In this document: positions 52,415 to 60,981 of the stretch, piece by piece
Numbering within the stretch: position 1 is the first letter of the stretch
Layout of the letters: every line of letters begins with the position of its first letter
Assembly: GCF_021129235.1 (NCBI RefSeq)
Contig: NZ_JAJOMA010000007.1
Location: 1 to 64,000, forward strand
Reading direction: 5' to 3'
Source of the DNA: Kineosporia mesophila
GTDB taxonomy: Bacteria; Actinomycetota; Actinomycetes; Actinomycetales; Kineosporiaceae
DNA: 64,000 bases
The notes under the pieces: model-generated
What the model was told of the DNA's origin: nothing
Seen by the model: the letters and a program-made list of their open reading frames with translations, nothing else
The model's database searches: none
Program-made: the position numbers and the translations under genes

Positions 52415-54489
52415 CGCTTCTCCCACGGTCCGGAGACGAGCCCGCGGGTCAGTTGTTCGTAGATGCTGCCGGCTTCCTTCCGCATTTCGTTGCCCTCCTG
52501 AGCCAGCTCGAGACCACCCTCGGCGAGTCGGCGGGCGCCTTCCTCAGCCACGTCGGCGGCGCGCTCGGCCCCCTCCTGCACCGTGTCGGCCGTGCGCTCG
52601 GCACCTTCCTGTACCAGGTCGACAGTTCGCTGGGCACCGTTCTGCACCGCCTCGGCCGTGCGCTCGGCACCGGCGACGACCGCCTCGCTGAGGTTACGGG
52701 GGAGGTCGCGGATCTCACGAGCTGTGTCCACGGCGCTGTCCAGGCGGTCTTTCCAGGCCTCCCCGGTCTGGGGATTGTCGTTGCCCAGCACGAGTTTCTC
52801 CTCCTGACCGGCCACGAGCGACCCGAGGTTGTGGGCGCTCGTGGAGCCCTCGTCGAGGTAGGCCGTGTGCCCGGTGACAGCGTTCAGGTGGCCCTCGTCC
52901 GAATCGTCGTACGCCTCCGGGTTCAGCTGCGTGACGCCCTTCATCTCGGTCGGGTCCTTGCCGAAGGCCTCGAGGTCGCCGACCCCGTCCTGCCGGGCCT
53001 CCTCGTAGTAGATCTGGCCGGTGGGCACGTTGATGTCGTTCACGTCGTCGGTCCCCAGCCCGGGTGAGCCGAAAAAGGCGACCCGGTCGACGCCGGTGCC
53101 GGCGTGCTGCAGCGCGTACCCGGTGGTGGTGGAGCCGTAGGAGTGCCCGAGGGCGGTGATGTCGGCGCCGGAGTTCTTGATATCGATGCCCTGGAAGAAG
53201 TTCGCCAGTGAGGCGCCGCCCGCCTTCGCCGTGCCCGACGAGGCGACCGAGGTGCCGTCCAGGTTCGCGAGGCTCTCCGGTGAGATCTGCGGGGCCTGGT
53301 AGCCGAGCCAGGTGATCATGGCGACCGACTCACCCTTGGTCGCGGCGTCGCGGTTCAGGCTCGTCTCGGCCTTGTCCCGCATGTTGCGCATGTGCTCGAC
53401 GTAGTCGCCCATCCCGTCCACCGTCGAGGTGAGGCCGGGAGTGAACACTCCGACGTGGTCGGCCGTGTCCGGGTCTCCGTGCGAGATCACGGCCTGGGCG
53501 CGTTCTTTGCTGATGTCCAGGCTGAGCACCATCAGATCGCTCGGGATGCCGGTCTCCTCGGCCACCTGGTCGGCGTCGTTGATCATCTTCTGCACCTCGT
53601 TCAGCGAGGCCTGCTTCTTCTCCAGGATGCCGAGCTGCCGGCGCAGCTCGTACTGCCGCGCCAGGTCGTCGGGCAGCGTGTGCCGGAGCTTGTCACGCAC
53701 CTTCTCGAGGTCGTTCTTCACCTGCTCCTGGTACTTCGGGAGCATCGCCTTGTTGGCCCGGTCCAGCACATCGGAGGGAAGCCCGTTGCGGTTATTGGGC
53801 CACTCCGGGTGCTTCTCCTCGATCTCCTTCTGCTCGTCCTCGGTGAGCGCGTCCCACCAGGCCTTGACCTGGGCCGGTGTGGCGTCTTTCGCGGGCTGGC
53901 CGTAGATGTCGGCCGCACCCGCCTTCTCACCGCGCGTTTCCGCATCGTCGGGGCTGCGGTAGTCGATCGCGGCCAGGGCTCCGCTGAGTACCTGCCCGTT
54001 CAGCACGCTGCCGAGATCGGTGTCCATGTCCTGGCCGCGGCGCACCGCCTCCTCGACGTAGGCGACGCACTCCCCGACCAGGCGCGTGCGCATCTCGCGG
54101 GCCAGGTCGGCGTCGTGCTCGGTCTCGAAGACATCGGTGACACCGCGGACGTCCAACACGCTGTTGCCGACGAACTCCAGGCCGTTGTCCTCGGCGAACT
54201 TCTCCGCGATGCTCACGGCCTGCTCGACGCCCTGCACCGCGTCACTCGCGTCGTCGAGCGCCCGCCGGACAGCCGTGACCTCGGCGATCCGGTCTTCGAG
54301 GAGTTCCTTGTACTGCTCCAGCGCGGTTCGAGCGGCCGTCGCGGCGCCGCCGTCCCAGTGCTCGGGAAAGACCTTGGCCAGGTCTTCGCCGACATGCACC
54401 AGCTGTTCTTCGACGGTCATCAGGGCCCTGGAGGCCAATTCCACCTCGGACGATTTCCACTCGCGTACCTGCGCCCAGCCAATGGCCAT
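52411..54489 (-). CDS. DUF1023 alpha/beta-hydrolase with WXG100-like N-terminus
   Basis: 692 residues from ATG at 54489. Residues ~1-100 form a helical hairpin with W45-D46-G47 (a WXG motif), typical of ESX-type secreted proteins. The DUF1023 hydrolase has the nucleophile GHSYGS. The C-terminal ~80 residues are an 11-residue amphipathic repeat (EGAERTADTVQ). Secretion by a type VII-like path and activity on lipids are inferences. The gene heads a leftward cassette with a lipoprotein and an Imm51-like gene. Confidence 0.8.
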   Translation of the reverse strand: MAIGWAQVREWKSSEVELASRALMTVEEQLVHVGEDLAKVFPEHWDGGAATAARTALEQYKELLEDRIAEVTAVRRALDDASDAVQGVEQAVSIAEKFAEDNGLEFVGNSVLDVRGVTDVFETEHDADLAREMRTRLVGECVAYVEEAVRRGQDMDTDLGSVLNGQVLSGALAAIDYRSPDDAETRGEKAGAADIYGQPAKDATPAQVKAWWDALTEDEQKEIEEKHPEWPNNRNGLPSDVLDRANKAMLPKYQEQVKNDLEKVRDKLRHTLPDDLARQYELRRQLGILEKKQASLNEVQKMINDADQVAEETGIPSDLMVLSLDISKERAQAVISHGDPDTADHVGVFTPGLTSTVDGMGDYVEHMRNMRDKAETSLNRDAATKGESVAMITWLGYQAPQISPESLANLDGTSVASSGTAKAGGASLANFFQGIDIKNSGADITALGHSYGSTTTGYALQHAGTGVDRVAFFGSPGLGTDDVNDINVPTGQIYYEEARQDGVGDLEAFGKDPTEMKGVTQLNPEAYDDSDEGHLNAVTGHTAYLDEGSTSAHNLGSLVAGQEEKLVLGNDNPQTGEAWKDRLDSAVDTAREIRDLPRNLSEAVVAGAERTAEAVQNGAQRTVDLVQEGAERTADTVQEGAERAADVAEEGARRLAEGGLELAQEGNEMRKEAGSIYEQLTRGLVSGPWEKR

Positions 54490-54715
54490 CGTCCCACCCG
54501 CGATTTCATCGGACCCCTCCCATAACCGCAGGTCAGAGAGTATCAAATGAGGCAAACGGCACTCAGGGTAAGAACGTCGTGACGCAGGATCGGTTTTGTC
54601 GGTGCCCAGTCGCCCGGTCTCGGACTGCCCGGATCGGTGAAGTCGGTACGGCTCAAGTCGCTGGGATCGCCCAGGTGTCGCACACCGGGTCGTGCGAGGG
54701 CCACAAACCACAACC

Positions 54716-54750
54716 GCCGGTCAGTCGACGTGCGACTGACCGGCAGTTTT
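54716..54750. terminator. hairpin downstream of the tRNA-Pro fragment
   Basis: A 12-bp stem (GCCGGTCAGTCG with its complement), 5-base loop, followed on the plus strand by AGTTTT. It would sit downstream of the original tRNA-Pro gene (minus strand). Bases 54490-54715 contain no ORF and probably hold the esterase promoter. Confidence 0.7.
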
Positions 54751-54754
54751 GCTG

Positions 54755-54796
54755 TCGGGGTGACAGGATTTGAACCTGCGGCCTCTTCGTCCCGAA
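54755..54796 (-). other. att site: duplicated 3' half of tRNA-Pro(CGG)
   Basis: Reading the minus strand: TTCGGGACGAAGAGGCCGCAG, then GGTTCAAATCC, then TGTCACCCCGA. That is anticodon loop (TTCGGGA, anticodon CGG), 3' anticodon stem, variable loop, T-arm and acceptor end of tRNA-Pro. No 5' half precedes it. Such a 3'-only duplicate is the classic scar of an element integrated at a tRNA gene, and pSAM2-like AICEs use tRNA-Pro. The element lies to the right; the intact tRNA should be at its far end. Confidence 0.88.
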
Positions 54797-54959
54797 TAGC
54801 GTTAGCAGGCTGACGCCATCTCGGGAGCACTAGGTTTCCGCAGTTCAGAGCGTTGGGATCCGTTGGTCTGCGTTGGCCGGGTGCGGCCTGCAATCCAAGA
54901 TCATCTCCCCAGATTCTCCCGACACTCCGGAACCGGCTGAAACAGTCGGCGCGCCTGTT

Positions 54960-55259
54960 TCAGCCGGTCTTTCCCTCTCGGTGTGGTGGCTGGCTGAGCG
55001 CAGTCTCCTCAGCTCGTAACCACTCTGCGTAGGCGCACTGGGAGCACCTGGCCGTCTCTTGAGCGGCCTCCAGCCGTTCTGCCGGTATCCCGGCGGCGAG
55101 AAGGTGCGCCCTGGCGGCAGCGCCGCGGAACGCGTCAGCCAGGGACACCCACCCCTCAAGCAGCGTCATCCCTCGCGGCGCTGTCCAAGTGATCAGCGCA
55201 GCGTCGTCGGTCCAGCCCTGGGCGGAGGCCGGCACCAGCCGAGACCAGCCCCGGACCAA
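54960..55259 (-). CDS. doubtful small ORF next to the att site
   Basis: Up to 99 residues, TTG-initiated at 55259. It includes CSQCAYAEWLRAEE, a CxxC helix, and fairly good codon bias, but no credible start or ribosome-binding site, so it may be a remnant of an element gene. The surrounding ~890 bases (54797-55688) otherwise hold only the repeats and promoter listed separately. Confidence 0.3.
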   Translation of the reverse strand: MVRGWSRLVPASAQGWTDDAALITWTAPRGMTLLEGWVSLADAFRGAAARAHLLAAGIPAERLEAAQETARCSQCAYAEWLRAEETALSQPPHREGKTG

Positions 55260-55469
55260 CGGAGGGTGGCGACCACCGGGATCGCGGGATCCGCGCGCGT
55301 GATCGCTCCTGAGGGTGGACCTGTTGCGGTACTCCGAGCTCCACCGCGCATCACCTTGCCTATCGCCGAGCGCTCCTTGAACGCTTGTTCGACAGGGAGA
55401 CTGGCTGGGGATACTCGGGCCTAGCTATCCCCGACCGGCTGACCATCGGCGCAGGTGAAGGCGATTTCG

Positions 55470-55493
55470 GGACAGTGGGGACAGGTGGGACAC
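55470..55493 (+). repeat. three GGGACA iterons with 9-base spacing
   Basis: GGGACAGTG GGGACAGGT GGGACA: three copies of GGGACA, exactly 9 bases apart. They lie between the att site and the cargo promoter and may bind a replication or regulatory protein of the element. A perfect TGTCGCGACA palindrome follows at 55571-55580. Confidence 0.55.
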
Positions 55494-55627
55494 CATGACC
55501 CTTGGTGCTGACTGGGGCGGGTGCCGATGGGTGACTGACGTGGCCGCCAGGATTCTGGGTGCGACGAAATTGTCGCGACATGACACTAATGAGGACACGT
55601 CTCGAAAGGCTCCCACTTGCTCAAGAG

Positions 55628-55655
55628 TTGGCGTAGCCTAATCGTGTTTTATTAT
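55628..55655 (+). promoter_or_regulatory. promoter of the GHKL/nuclease cargo
   Basis: TTGGCG (-35, 55628-55633) and TATTAT (-10, 55650-55655) with a 16-base spacer. The GTG at 55689 follows with GGGGGA just before it. The -10 is strikingly AT-rich compared with chromosomal promoters here. Confidence 0.55.
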
Positions 55656-55688
55656 CGTGGCGGTCGTGGACTACCCAACGGGGGATTT

Positions 55689-57758
55689 GTGCTGATCAGT
55701 GCATCGCTAAGTGGGCGACTGAGGAACACGCCGCTACCGAAAGCGCACAGCTTATTGCCCTTGTTTGAGGCTGTGGTCAACGCGATTCAATCAATCGACG
55801 CGACCTTCGACAATCTATCTAGTGGCAAGATAACGATCACCATTGAACGGACTATGCAGCCCTTCCCTGGGGATCTGGCAACCTTTGGTCGTAGTGCTCG
55901 CGAGCCCATCATTGGATTCGTTATCGAAGACAACGGCGCAGGATTTGATAACGAAAATATGCAATCCTTTCAGACTCTCGACAGTGAATACAAGCAAAGC
56001 CAGGGCTGCCGAGGTGTAGGGCGACTGCTCTGGTTGAAGGCGTTTGATCATGTGGACGTAGAAAGTATTTATAGAGCAGAAGACGGGCTCAAGTGTCGTA
56101 AATTTAGGTTCAGCACTGAAGAAGGTATCTCGCGTGAAGAATGGCCCGCGGTCGCCGGGTCGAACGCTGCGCCTAAAACCATCGTTCATCTCGTCAACTT
56201 TCACAAGAAGTATCAGAGTGAATCCAGAAAGCTTCCAGACACGATTGCGCGTGACCTGCTGGAGCATTGTCTTTGGTATTTCGTCAGGCAGCGTGGAGTC
56301 CCGGATATTCTCGTCGTCGATAATGGTGAGACTATAGATCTAAAGGCTAAATATTCGGATTTCATTCAGTCCGTTGAATCAATCCAGGACATTGAGGTGC
56401 GCGGGCAAAGGTTTGATCTTGTGCATTTGAAGGTTCAGGCTCGATCTCAAGACGTGCCGCAGCTCAACTGGTGTGCTGCAAACCGAGTCGTTATTTCCGA
56501 GAACATCTCGGGAAAATTGCCGGGTCTGCACGGCGCGCTCACAGATGAGCACGGGAAATTTACTTATTCTGGCTACTTAGTTTCCCCATTCTTGGATAAT
56601 AAGGTTCGGTCCGAGAGGACGGGGTTCGACTTGGACGAGTTGCCCAGTCCGGGAAGAAATGAAGACCAGGATGCTTTTGATGATATGGAGGAGGTCGATA
56701 TCTCGCAGTCGGAAATCAGAGAGAAGATTTTGTCTGAGATCCAGACCTTTCTGATGGCGAGCCTTGTCGGTGCACAAAACGATATACGTGATCGAGTCGA
56801 AGCGTTCATCGAAAACAAGGCCCCCCGCTACCGTCCCGTTTTGCAAAGAATTGACGAAAATGGCTTCACGGTCGATCCAAAGATCAATGAAAGAGAATTG
56901 GAGCTGGAGCTCCACAAGGGCTTAAGGGAGATTGAGCTAGAAGTTCTGAAAGAAGGGCAAGAGGTCCTTGATATAAACCTGCTGAACTTCGACACCGATG
57001 GATATCAGGAGCGTCTGAAGGGATATCTTGCCAAGGTTGAGGACATCAAGATGTCAGATCTTGCCGGGTATGTATCTCACCGCAAGGTAATAATTGAGAT
57101 TCTAGCCAAGGCAATTGAAAAACAGGACGACGAAAAATACTCTCGGGAGGATGTGGTTCATAATCTGATCATGTCTATGGGCACGACTTCGAACGACGCA
57201 TCTTTCGCTTCAAATAACCTGTGGCTTATCGATGAACGGCTCACCTTCCATAATTATCTTGCTTCAGATAAAACATTGAGTGCCATGCCGGTTACGGGTT
57301 CCGCTTCCACGAAGGAGCCGGATCTATTCGCCGTTCGCCAGTTTGATCGTGTCCTAATTGCCGATGGAGAACCGGCCAAGAGTGCGTCGATATCCATAAT
57401 CGAAATCAAACGTCCCATGCGTAATGACATGGCGGCCGGCTCGGAAAAAGATCCGATTGAGCAATGCCTCAACTATTTGGAGCTCGTGCGCGCCGGAATT
57501 GTTCGGACAGCTTCCGGCCGGCCAGTGAACGCGCCTGAAAGCATACCGGCTTTCTGCTACGTAATTGCAGATCTCACGCCTTCATTGATAAAGCGTTGTA
57601 AACAGAGAGATCTGACCATGACTGATGATGGCATCGGCTACTTCGGTTACAATAAGAGTTTTAATGCCTACGTTGAAGTTGTAAGTTTCGATCGACTGCT
57701 GATCTCGGCAAGGCAGAGGAACAGGGCGTTCTTCGACGTCCTGGGTCTCACCAGGTAA
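55689..57758 (+). CDS. GHKL ATPase fused to a PD-(D/E)XK nuclease domain
   Basis: 689 residues from GTG at 55689, with GGGGGA upstream; the upstream reading to 55617 has no such site. N-terminal Hsp90/MutL/histidine-kinase-type ATPase: N-box E27...N31 in LFEAVVNAIQSID, D81NGAG in EDNGAGF, and G-rich CRGVGRLLW (~107-115). A coiled middle (~330-500) follows. The C-terminal nuclease has D545 in EPDLF and E572-I-K574 in SIIEIKRP, the PD-(D/E)XK pattern. AT-rich codon use, unlike neighbours. Fusions of this kind act in phage or plasmid defence; that role is inferred from architecture and mobile-element context. Confidence 0.8.
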   Translation: MLISASLSGRLRNTPLPKAHSLLPLFEAVVNAIQSIDATFDNLSSGKITITIERTMQPFPGDLATFGRSAREPIIGFVIEDNGAGFDNENMQSFQTLDSEYKQSQGCRGVGRLLWLKAFDHVDVESIYRAEDGLKCRKFRFSTEEGISREEWPAVAGSNAAPKTIVHLVNFHKKYQSESRKLPDTIARDLLEHCLWYFVRQRGVPDILVVDNGETIDLKAKYSDFIQSVESIQDIEVRGQRFDLVHLKVQARSQDVPQLNWCAANRVVISENISGKLPGLHGALTDEHGKFTYSGYLVSPFLDNKVRSERTGFDLDELPSPGRNEDQDAFDDMEEVDISQSEIREKILSEIQTFLMASLVGAQNDIRDRVEAFIENKAPRYRPVLQRIDENGFTVDPKINERELELELHKGLREIELEVLKEGQEVLDINLLNFDTDGYQERLKGYLAKVEDIKMSDLAGYVSHRKVIIEILAKAIEKQDDEKYSREDVVHNLIMSMGTTSNDASFASNNLWLIDERLTFHNYLASDKTLSAMPVTGSASTKEPDLFAVRQFDRVLIADGEPAKSASISIIEIKRPMRNDMAAGSEKDPIEQCLNYLELVRAGIVRTASGRPVNAPESIPAFCYVIADLTPSLIKRCKQRDLTMTDDGIGYFGYNKSFNAYVEVVSFDRLLISARQRNRAFFDVLGLTR

Positions 57759-57880
57759 GTGTGCCGAGATTGAGATTTGCAAAGCTATTCGTCGCCTAAG
57801 CCAATACAGCGATGATTCAAAGCTCTGTTGAGGCCGCCAATTGATCAAATTGAAGGAACCAAACTCCGGGAGTCAAAGTC

Positions 57881-59125
57881 GTGGACTTTAGATGGGCGCA
57901 GCGAGTTCCAAATAAGAATCTACTTGAATCGCTGGCTAGGCAATTCCATGTAAAAGGAATTATCCTATGCGCGGTCCTTGGTTGCATCGGCGGGATGATT
58001 TTCGCGCTCCTCTCCTTTCCGCATTTAGAACTCCAGCGCGATCGGGAATCTACTGATAGGGAGATTGGACGGGCATCGAACATAATTGGCTATGACGATT
58101 TTATGGCCATAAGCCTTGACTTAGGTTCCGTTTCTACCTCTGAGCGCACAATGAGTGGTTCGCTCTACATGTCATGGGTTTCAGGCGCGAATTGGAAGTC
58201 GCGACTTCTTGGAAAAGACGGGTCTCCCGTATTTGATTCATCCGGACGGTTGAAGCCGAAGTACGAGAAATCTTATGCCTCAGTGAGGTTGTTAGCGAAT
58301 CATTTAGCAGTTACCAAGATTTCTTTCGAGGAGTTGGAAGCATACCGAGTAGACGGACCCCTTTCCCACTCAGGCTCCGCCCCGTTGCTTGCACCGGAGG
58401 GACATGCATTCACAGTACCCTTCGGCTCCGGGCCAGGGCGGCGCTTTCCGTTTGACAGTTACACAACCTATCTCGGCGCGAAAGTCGTGTTTAGTGACGA
58501 CGTACGTTGGATAAGTCGCTATGGTGCTAACAGAATCGAGTCTGGGCCAACCGTAGTTATGAATGTTACCGGTGCGCCGACCTTGAGCGATTGGAATATA
58601 GAGGACACCATGTGGGTGGCCGCTCGGCCGCGGGCAACCGTATATCGTCCGGGGAGGTCTGGAGAAATTACGCAAGCAAACATTGAATTGTCGAGGAAGG
58701 CGCAAGACGCTTCGTTCATATCGCTAATCTCACTCAGCCCCTTTGCATTGATTGTTGCATTCGCAGTTCGGGGATTTGAAATCAGAAGACATAAATTGGC
58801 ATGGCGTCTAACGCTTTACAGTGTCCGTCCAAGATTCTTGGACTCTGCCACAAGCCCCCTCGAACTGGCGGCGGCTCTTGTAGCCGTGCTTACAATTCGG
58901 CAAGTCTTCACCCCACCAGATGTTTTGGGATTAACTATCCTTGATTATCTCTTGGGTATCGAAGTTATCTTGATCATAGGTTTGGCAACTTGGAGCTATA
59001 CCGTGAAGTCCATTCGTATGCAACGCATAGCCCGGAAGTTGGCTGTTCGGGAGCGAATGGTTCGCGAGGAGATGGCACGCGAGGAAGCGGATCGAGAGAG
59101 GTGGCTCAGGAAAGCTTTTCTTTAA
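57881..59125 (+). CDS. DUF4436-like membrane protein, cargo partner
   Basis: 414 residues, GTG start. One N-terminal helix (~25-45), an external domain (~50-275) with FPFDSYTTYLG (~189-199), then three helices at ~278-298, ~328-345 and ~350-374, and a charged C-terminal coiled-coil (RERMVREEMAREEADRERW). The layout matches DUF4436-type proteins. AT-rich like the preceding gene, 122 bases downstream and same strand, suggesting a two-gene module whose membrane part could sense or execute the response. Confidence 0.65.
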   Translation: MDFRWAQRVPNKNLLESLARQFHVKGIILCAVLGCIGGMIFALLSFPHLELQRDRESTDREIGRASNIIGYDDFMAISLDLGSVSTSERTMSGSLYMSWVSGANWKSRLLGKDGSPVFDSSGRLKPKYEKSYASVRLLANHLAVTKISFEELEAYRVDGPLSHSGSAPLLAPEGHAFTVPFGSGPGRRFPFDSYTTYLGAKVVFSDDVRWISRYGANRIESGPTVVMNVTGAPTLSDWNIEDTMWVAARPRATVYRPGRSGEITQANIELSRKAQDASFISLISLSPFALIVAFAVRGFEIRRHKLAWRLTLYSVRPRFLDSATSPLELAAALVAVLTIRQVFTPPDVLGLTILDYLLGIEVILIIGLATWSYTVKSIRMQRIARKLAVRERMVREEMAREEADRERWLRKAFL

Positions 59126-59222
59126 TATATTTAACTTGTGTTGCCTACGCGGGAAATGCTGTCGTCTGCCTCTTGGCGGCGGCAAGTGCAACGCTGGACC
59201 TAGCGATTCGTCAGACATAAAA

Positions 59223-59275
59223 CTCCGGCCGCGCCCGGCGCTGGTAAGCCATCAGCGCTGAGGACGCGGCCGGAG
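59223..59275. terminator. terminator at the end of the cargo
   Basis: An 11-bp outer stem (CTCCGGCCGCG with its complement) around a smaller inner CAGCGCTG stem, followed by CCTTCTTG. It ends the AT-rich cargo; high-GC sequence resumes after it. Confidence 0.75.
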
Positions 59276-59543
59276 CCTTCTTGCCCGTGACGCGACTCGA
59301 CGGAGGGAGTGTCAGCGCGCCACGATGGTGCCCCCACCGCGCCAGGACTCTTGGATGTTCACCGGGGCGGTGGGAGCTGTTGGTCGGGTCGTCCGGTGGA
59401 GCGGCGTAATGCCGGAACGGACGCCCTGCCTGCTGGTCGCCGTCCGGGACCGGGTTGCACCCCGGTCCCGGACGGCGACGTTTCCCCTGCGCGCCTCGCC
59501 GGCCTGCCCCCGTCTGAGGCCGGCGAACAGGGGAGCCTGTGGG
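59276..59543. other. gap between cargo and GNAT gene
   Basis: High-GC, without a convincing ORF. It holds a strong inverted repeat at 59436-59479 and several short GGGG runs, and may contain degenerate element sequence. Confidence 0.4.
59436..59479 (-). terminator. terminator of the GNAT/GntR unit
   Basis: A perfect 19-bp stem (GTCGCCGTCCGGGACCGGG with its complement) with a short loop, 65 bases beyond the GNAT stop in its reading direction. Confidence 0.75.
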
Positions 59544-60074
59544 TTACTCCAGGGGAGAGACGTAGACGTAGGCCGGTACGCTCTGGCCGTCGCCGAAGGC
59601 GTGTTCCACCTCGGCGATCCGCTGCCACCCGAGCTTCTCGTACGTGCGGATGGCGGCTTTGTCCTTCGCCATCACGTCGAGCACGGCCCGCCGGCCGAGC
59701 TTGCGGGCGATCTCGGTCGCCGCGTCGGTGAGCCGGGCGCCGAGCCGATCGCCCCGGGCCTCGGGGCCGATGAAGAGCCGGCCGACCATGGCGATGTGGT
59801 CCGTCGGCTCGCCGGAGCGCTTGGTCCACTCCTCGGCGCCGGCATCACCGGGGCCGGGGTAGCTGAGCATGACGTGCCCGACGACCTGGCCGTCCTTCTC
59901 CGCGGTGAGCGCGGCGAGCTCCTGGTCTGACTTCAGCCATGCCTGCGGGTCGTCGACGCCCTCGACCGGGTAGCCGTCGAGCTCGTGCACGCGCACCAGG
60001 AGCGCGCCGAGGGCGGGCAGATCTTCTGCGGTCCGGGGCCGGATGCGGCTGGTTGCGGTCGTTTCGTCGGGCAC
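59544..60074 (-). CDS. GNAT-family N-acetyltransferase
   Basis: 176 residues. The GNAT acetyl-CoA-binding strand-loop GRLFIGPEARGDRLGARLTDAA (in part) and the C-terminal LDVMAKDKAAIRTYEKLGW are present. The GTG start overlaps the stop of the GntR gene by one base (TAGTG), so the two are co-translated. Substrate unknown; could modify the repressor or be unrelated cargo. Confidence 0.88.
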   Translation of the reverse strand: MPDETTATSRIRPRTAEDLPALGALLVRVHELDGYPVEGVDDPQAWLKSDQELAALTAEKDGQVVGHVMLSYPGPGDAGAEEWTKRSGEPTDHIAMVGRLFIGPEARGDRLGARLTDAATEIARKLGRRAVLDVMAKDKAAIRTYEKLGWQRIAEVEHAFGDGQSVPAYVYVSPLE

Positions 60075-60847
60075 TAGTCCTCCACTGCCATCGAGTAGTC
60101 CAGTCCGGTCAAGTCGGATCGCATGATGAAGTTGGTTACCTCGAAAGGCTTTCCGTGCTGGTCGATGCCGGTGTGAACGACATCGAGGACGGGGACACCG
60201 GGCGGGGTGCGCAAGATCTGCGCTTCCTCCGGGCGGGGCATCCGAGCGGCGATTTCCTCACGGACACGAGTGATTTGGTGGCCGAGCTCGGCGAAACGGG
60301 CGTAGATGCTGCCGGTTCCGGTCTTGGCCTCGGACGCCAGCACCGAGCCTTCGGCGATCTCCCACGGGATGTACGTGATGCCGATCTGAACCGGAACGTC
60401 ATCGGCGTAGTAGTGATTAACGCGCTGCACAACGGATTTCGACTCGGGATCGACCGCTAGGCGTTCGGCGACGATGGCCGGCGGAATGACGCGGCTGATG
60501 TCTGGCACGTCCACTCGGACGGTCTTGCCCTGCTTGAGTGCTTCGGCGCGGAACGGGGACAGGCCAGTTTCCCGGCGTGTCCTCTCGCTATATCGCTCGG
60601 CGCCGAGGCGGATCATCCGGACCTGCCGGCGCACGTAGGCGCCCGACCCGTGCCGGACGTCGACCAGGCCCTCCGTGGCCAGGATGTTGATTGCCTCGCG
60701 GGCGGTGTTGCGGGCTGAGTTGTAGGTGGCGGCCAGGACTCGTTCGGAGGGGAGCTTGTCTCCCTCCTGGTAGGTGCCGTCCGCGATTGCCCGGCGCAGC
60801 GTCTCGGCGATGCGGCGGCTCGGGGGCAGTTCGCGTTGCGTGCTCAT
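60074..60847 (-). CDS. GntR-family (UTRA) repressor of the element
   Basis: 257 residues from ATG at 60847 with GGAGAG upstream. N-terminal winged HTH (LPPSRRIAETLRRAIADGTY; GDKLPSERVLAATYN; EGLVDVRHGSGAYV) and a C-terminal UTRA-type ligand domain (YFADDVPVQIGITYIP-like). It sits in the position of KorSA in pSAM2, controlling transfer genes. The operator array at 60896-60969 overlaps its promoter and the divergent one. Confidence 0.88.
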   Translation of the reverse strand: MSTQRELPPSRRIAETLRRAIADGTYQEGDKLPSERVLAATYNSARNTAREAINILATEGLVDVRHGSGAYVRRQVRMIRLGAERYSERTRRETGLSPFRAEALKQGKTVRVDVPDISRVIPPAIVAERLAVDPESKSVVQRVNHYYADDVPVQIGITYIPWEIAEGSVLASEAKTGTGSIYARFAELGHQITRVREEIAARMPRPEEAQILRTPPGVPVLDVVHTGIDQHGKPFEVTNFIMRSDLTGLDYSMAVED

Positions 60848-60895
60848 GGGTTGGGCTCTCCGTTCGGGTCCTGTGATCAAGGAGTCTAGGCGATC

Positions 60896-60969
60896 TGGCT
60901 CAAGCCACTTGTTGACTCTCCCCCGCCATGTCGCTATAACTGGCTCAAGCCACTTACTGGCTTAAGCCA
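60896..60969. promoter_or_regulatory. three palindromic operators around a sigma-70 promoter
   Basis: TGGCTCAAGCCA at 60896-60907 and 60941-60952, and the perfect palindrome TGGCTTAAGCCA at 60958-60969. Between the first two lies TTGACT (60912-60917), a 17-base spacer and TATAAC (60935-60940), reading rightward. O1 is upstream of the -35; O2 and O3 cover the transcription start. This fits repression of the transfer operon by the divergent GntR protein. Confidence 0.85.
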
Positions 60970-60981
60970 GTTGGTTAACGG

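Noticed and set aside
54755-54842. Complete tRNA-Pro gene
   Set aside because: The 5' acceptor and D-arm are absent upstream of the anticodon loop, so only the 3' half is present.
59325-59930. 201-codon rightward frame opposite the GNAT gene
   Set aside because: Antisense shadow; the leftward frame has clear acetyltransferase motifs.
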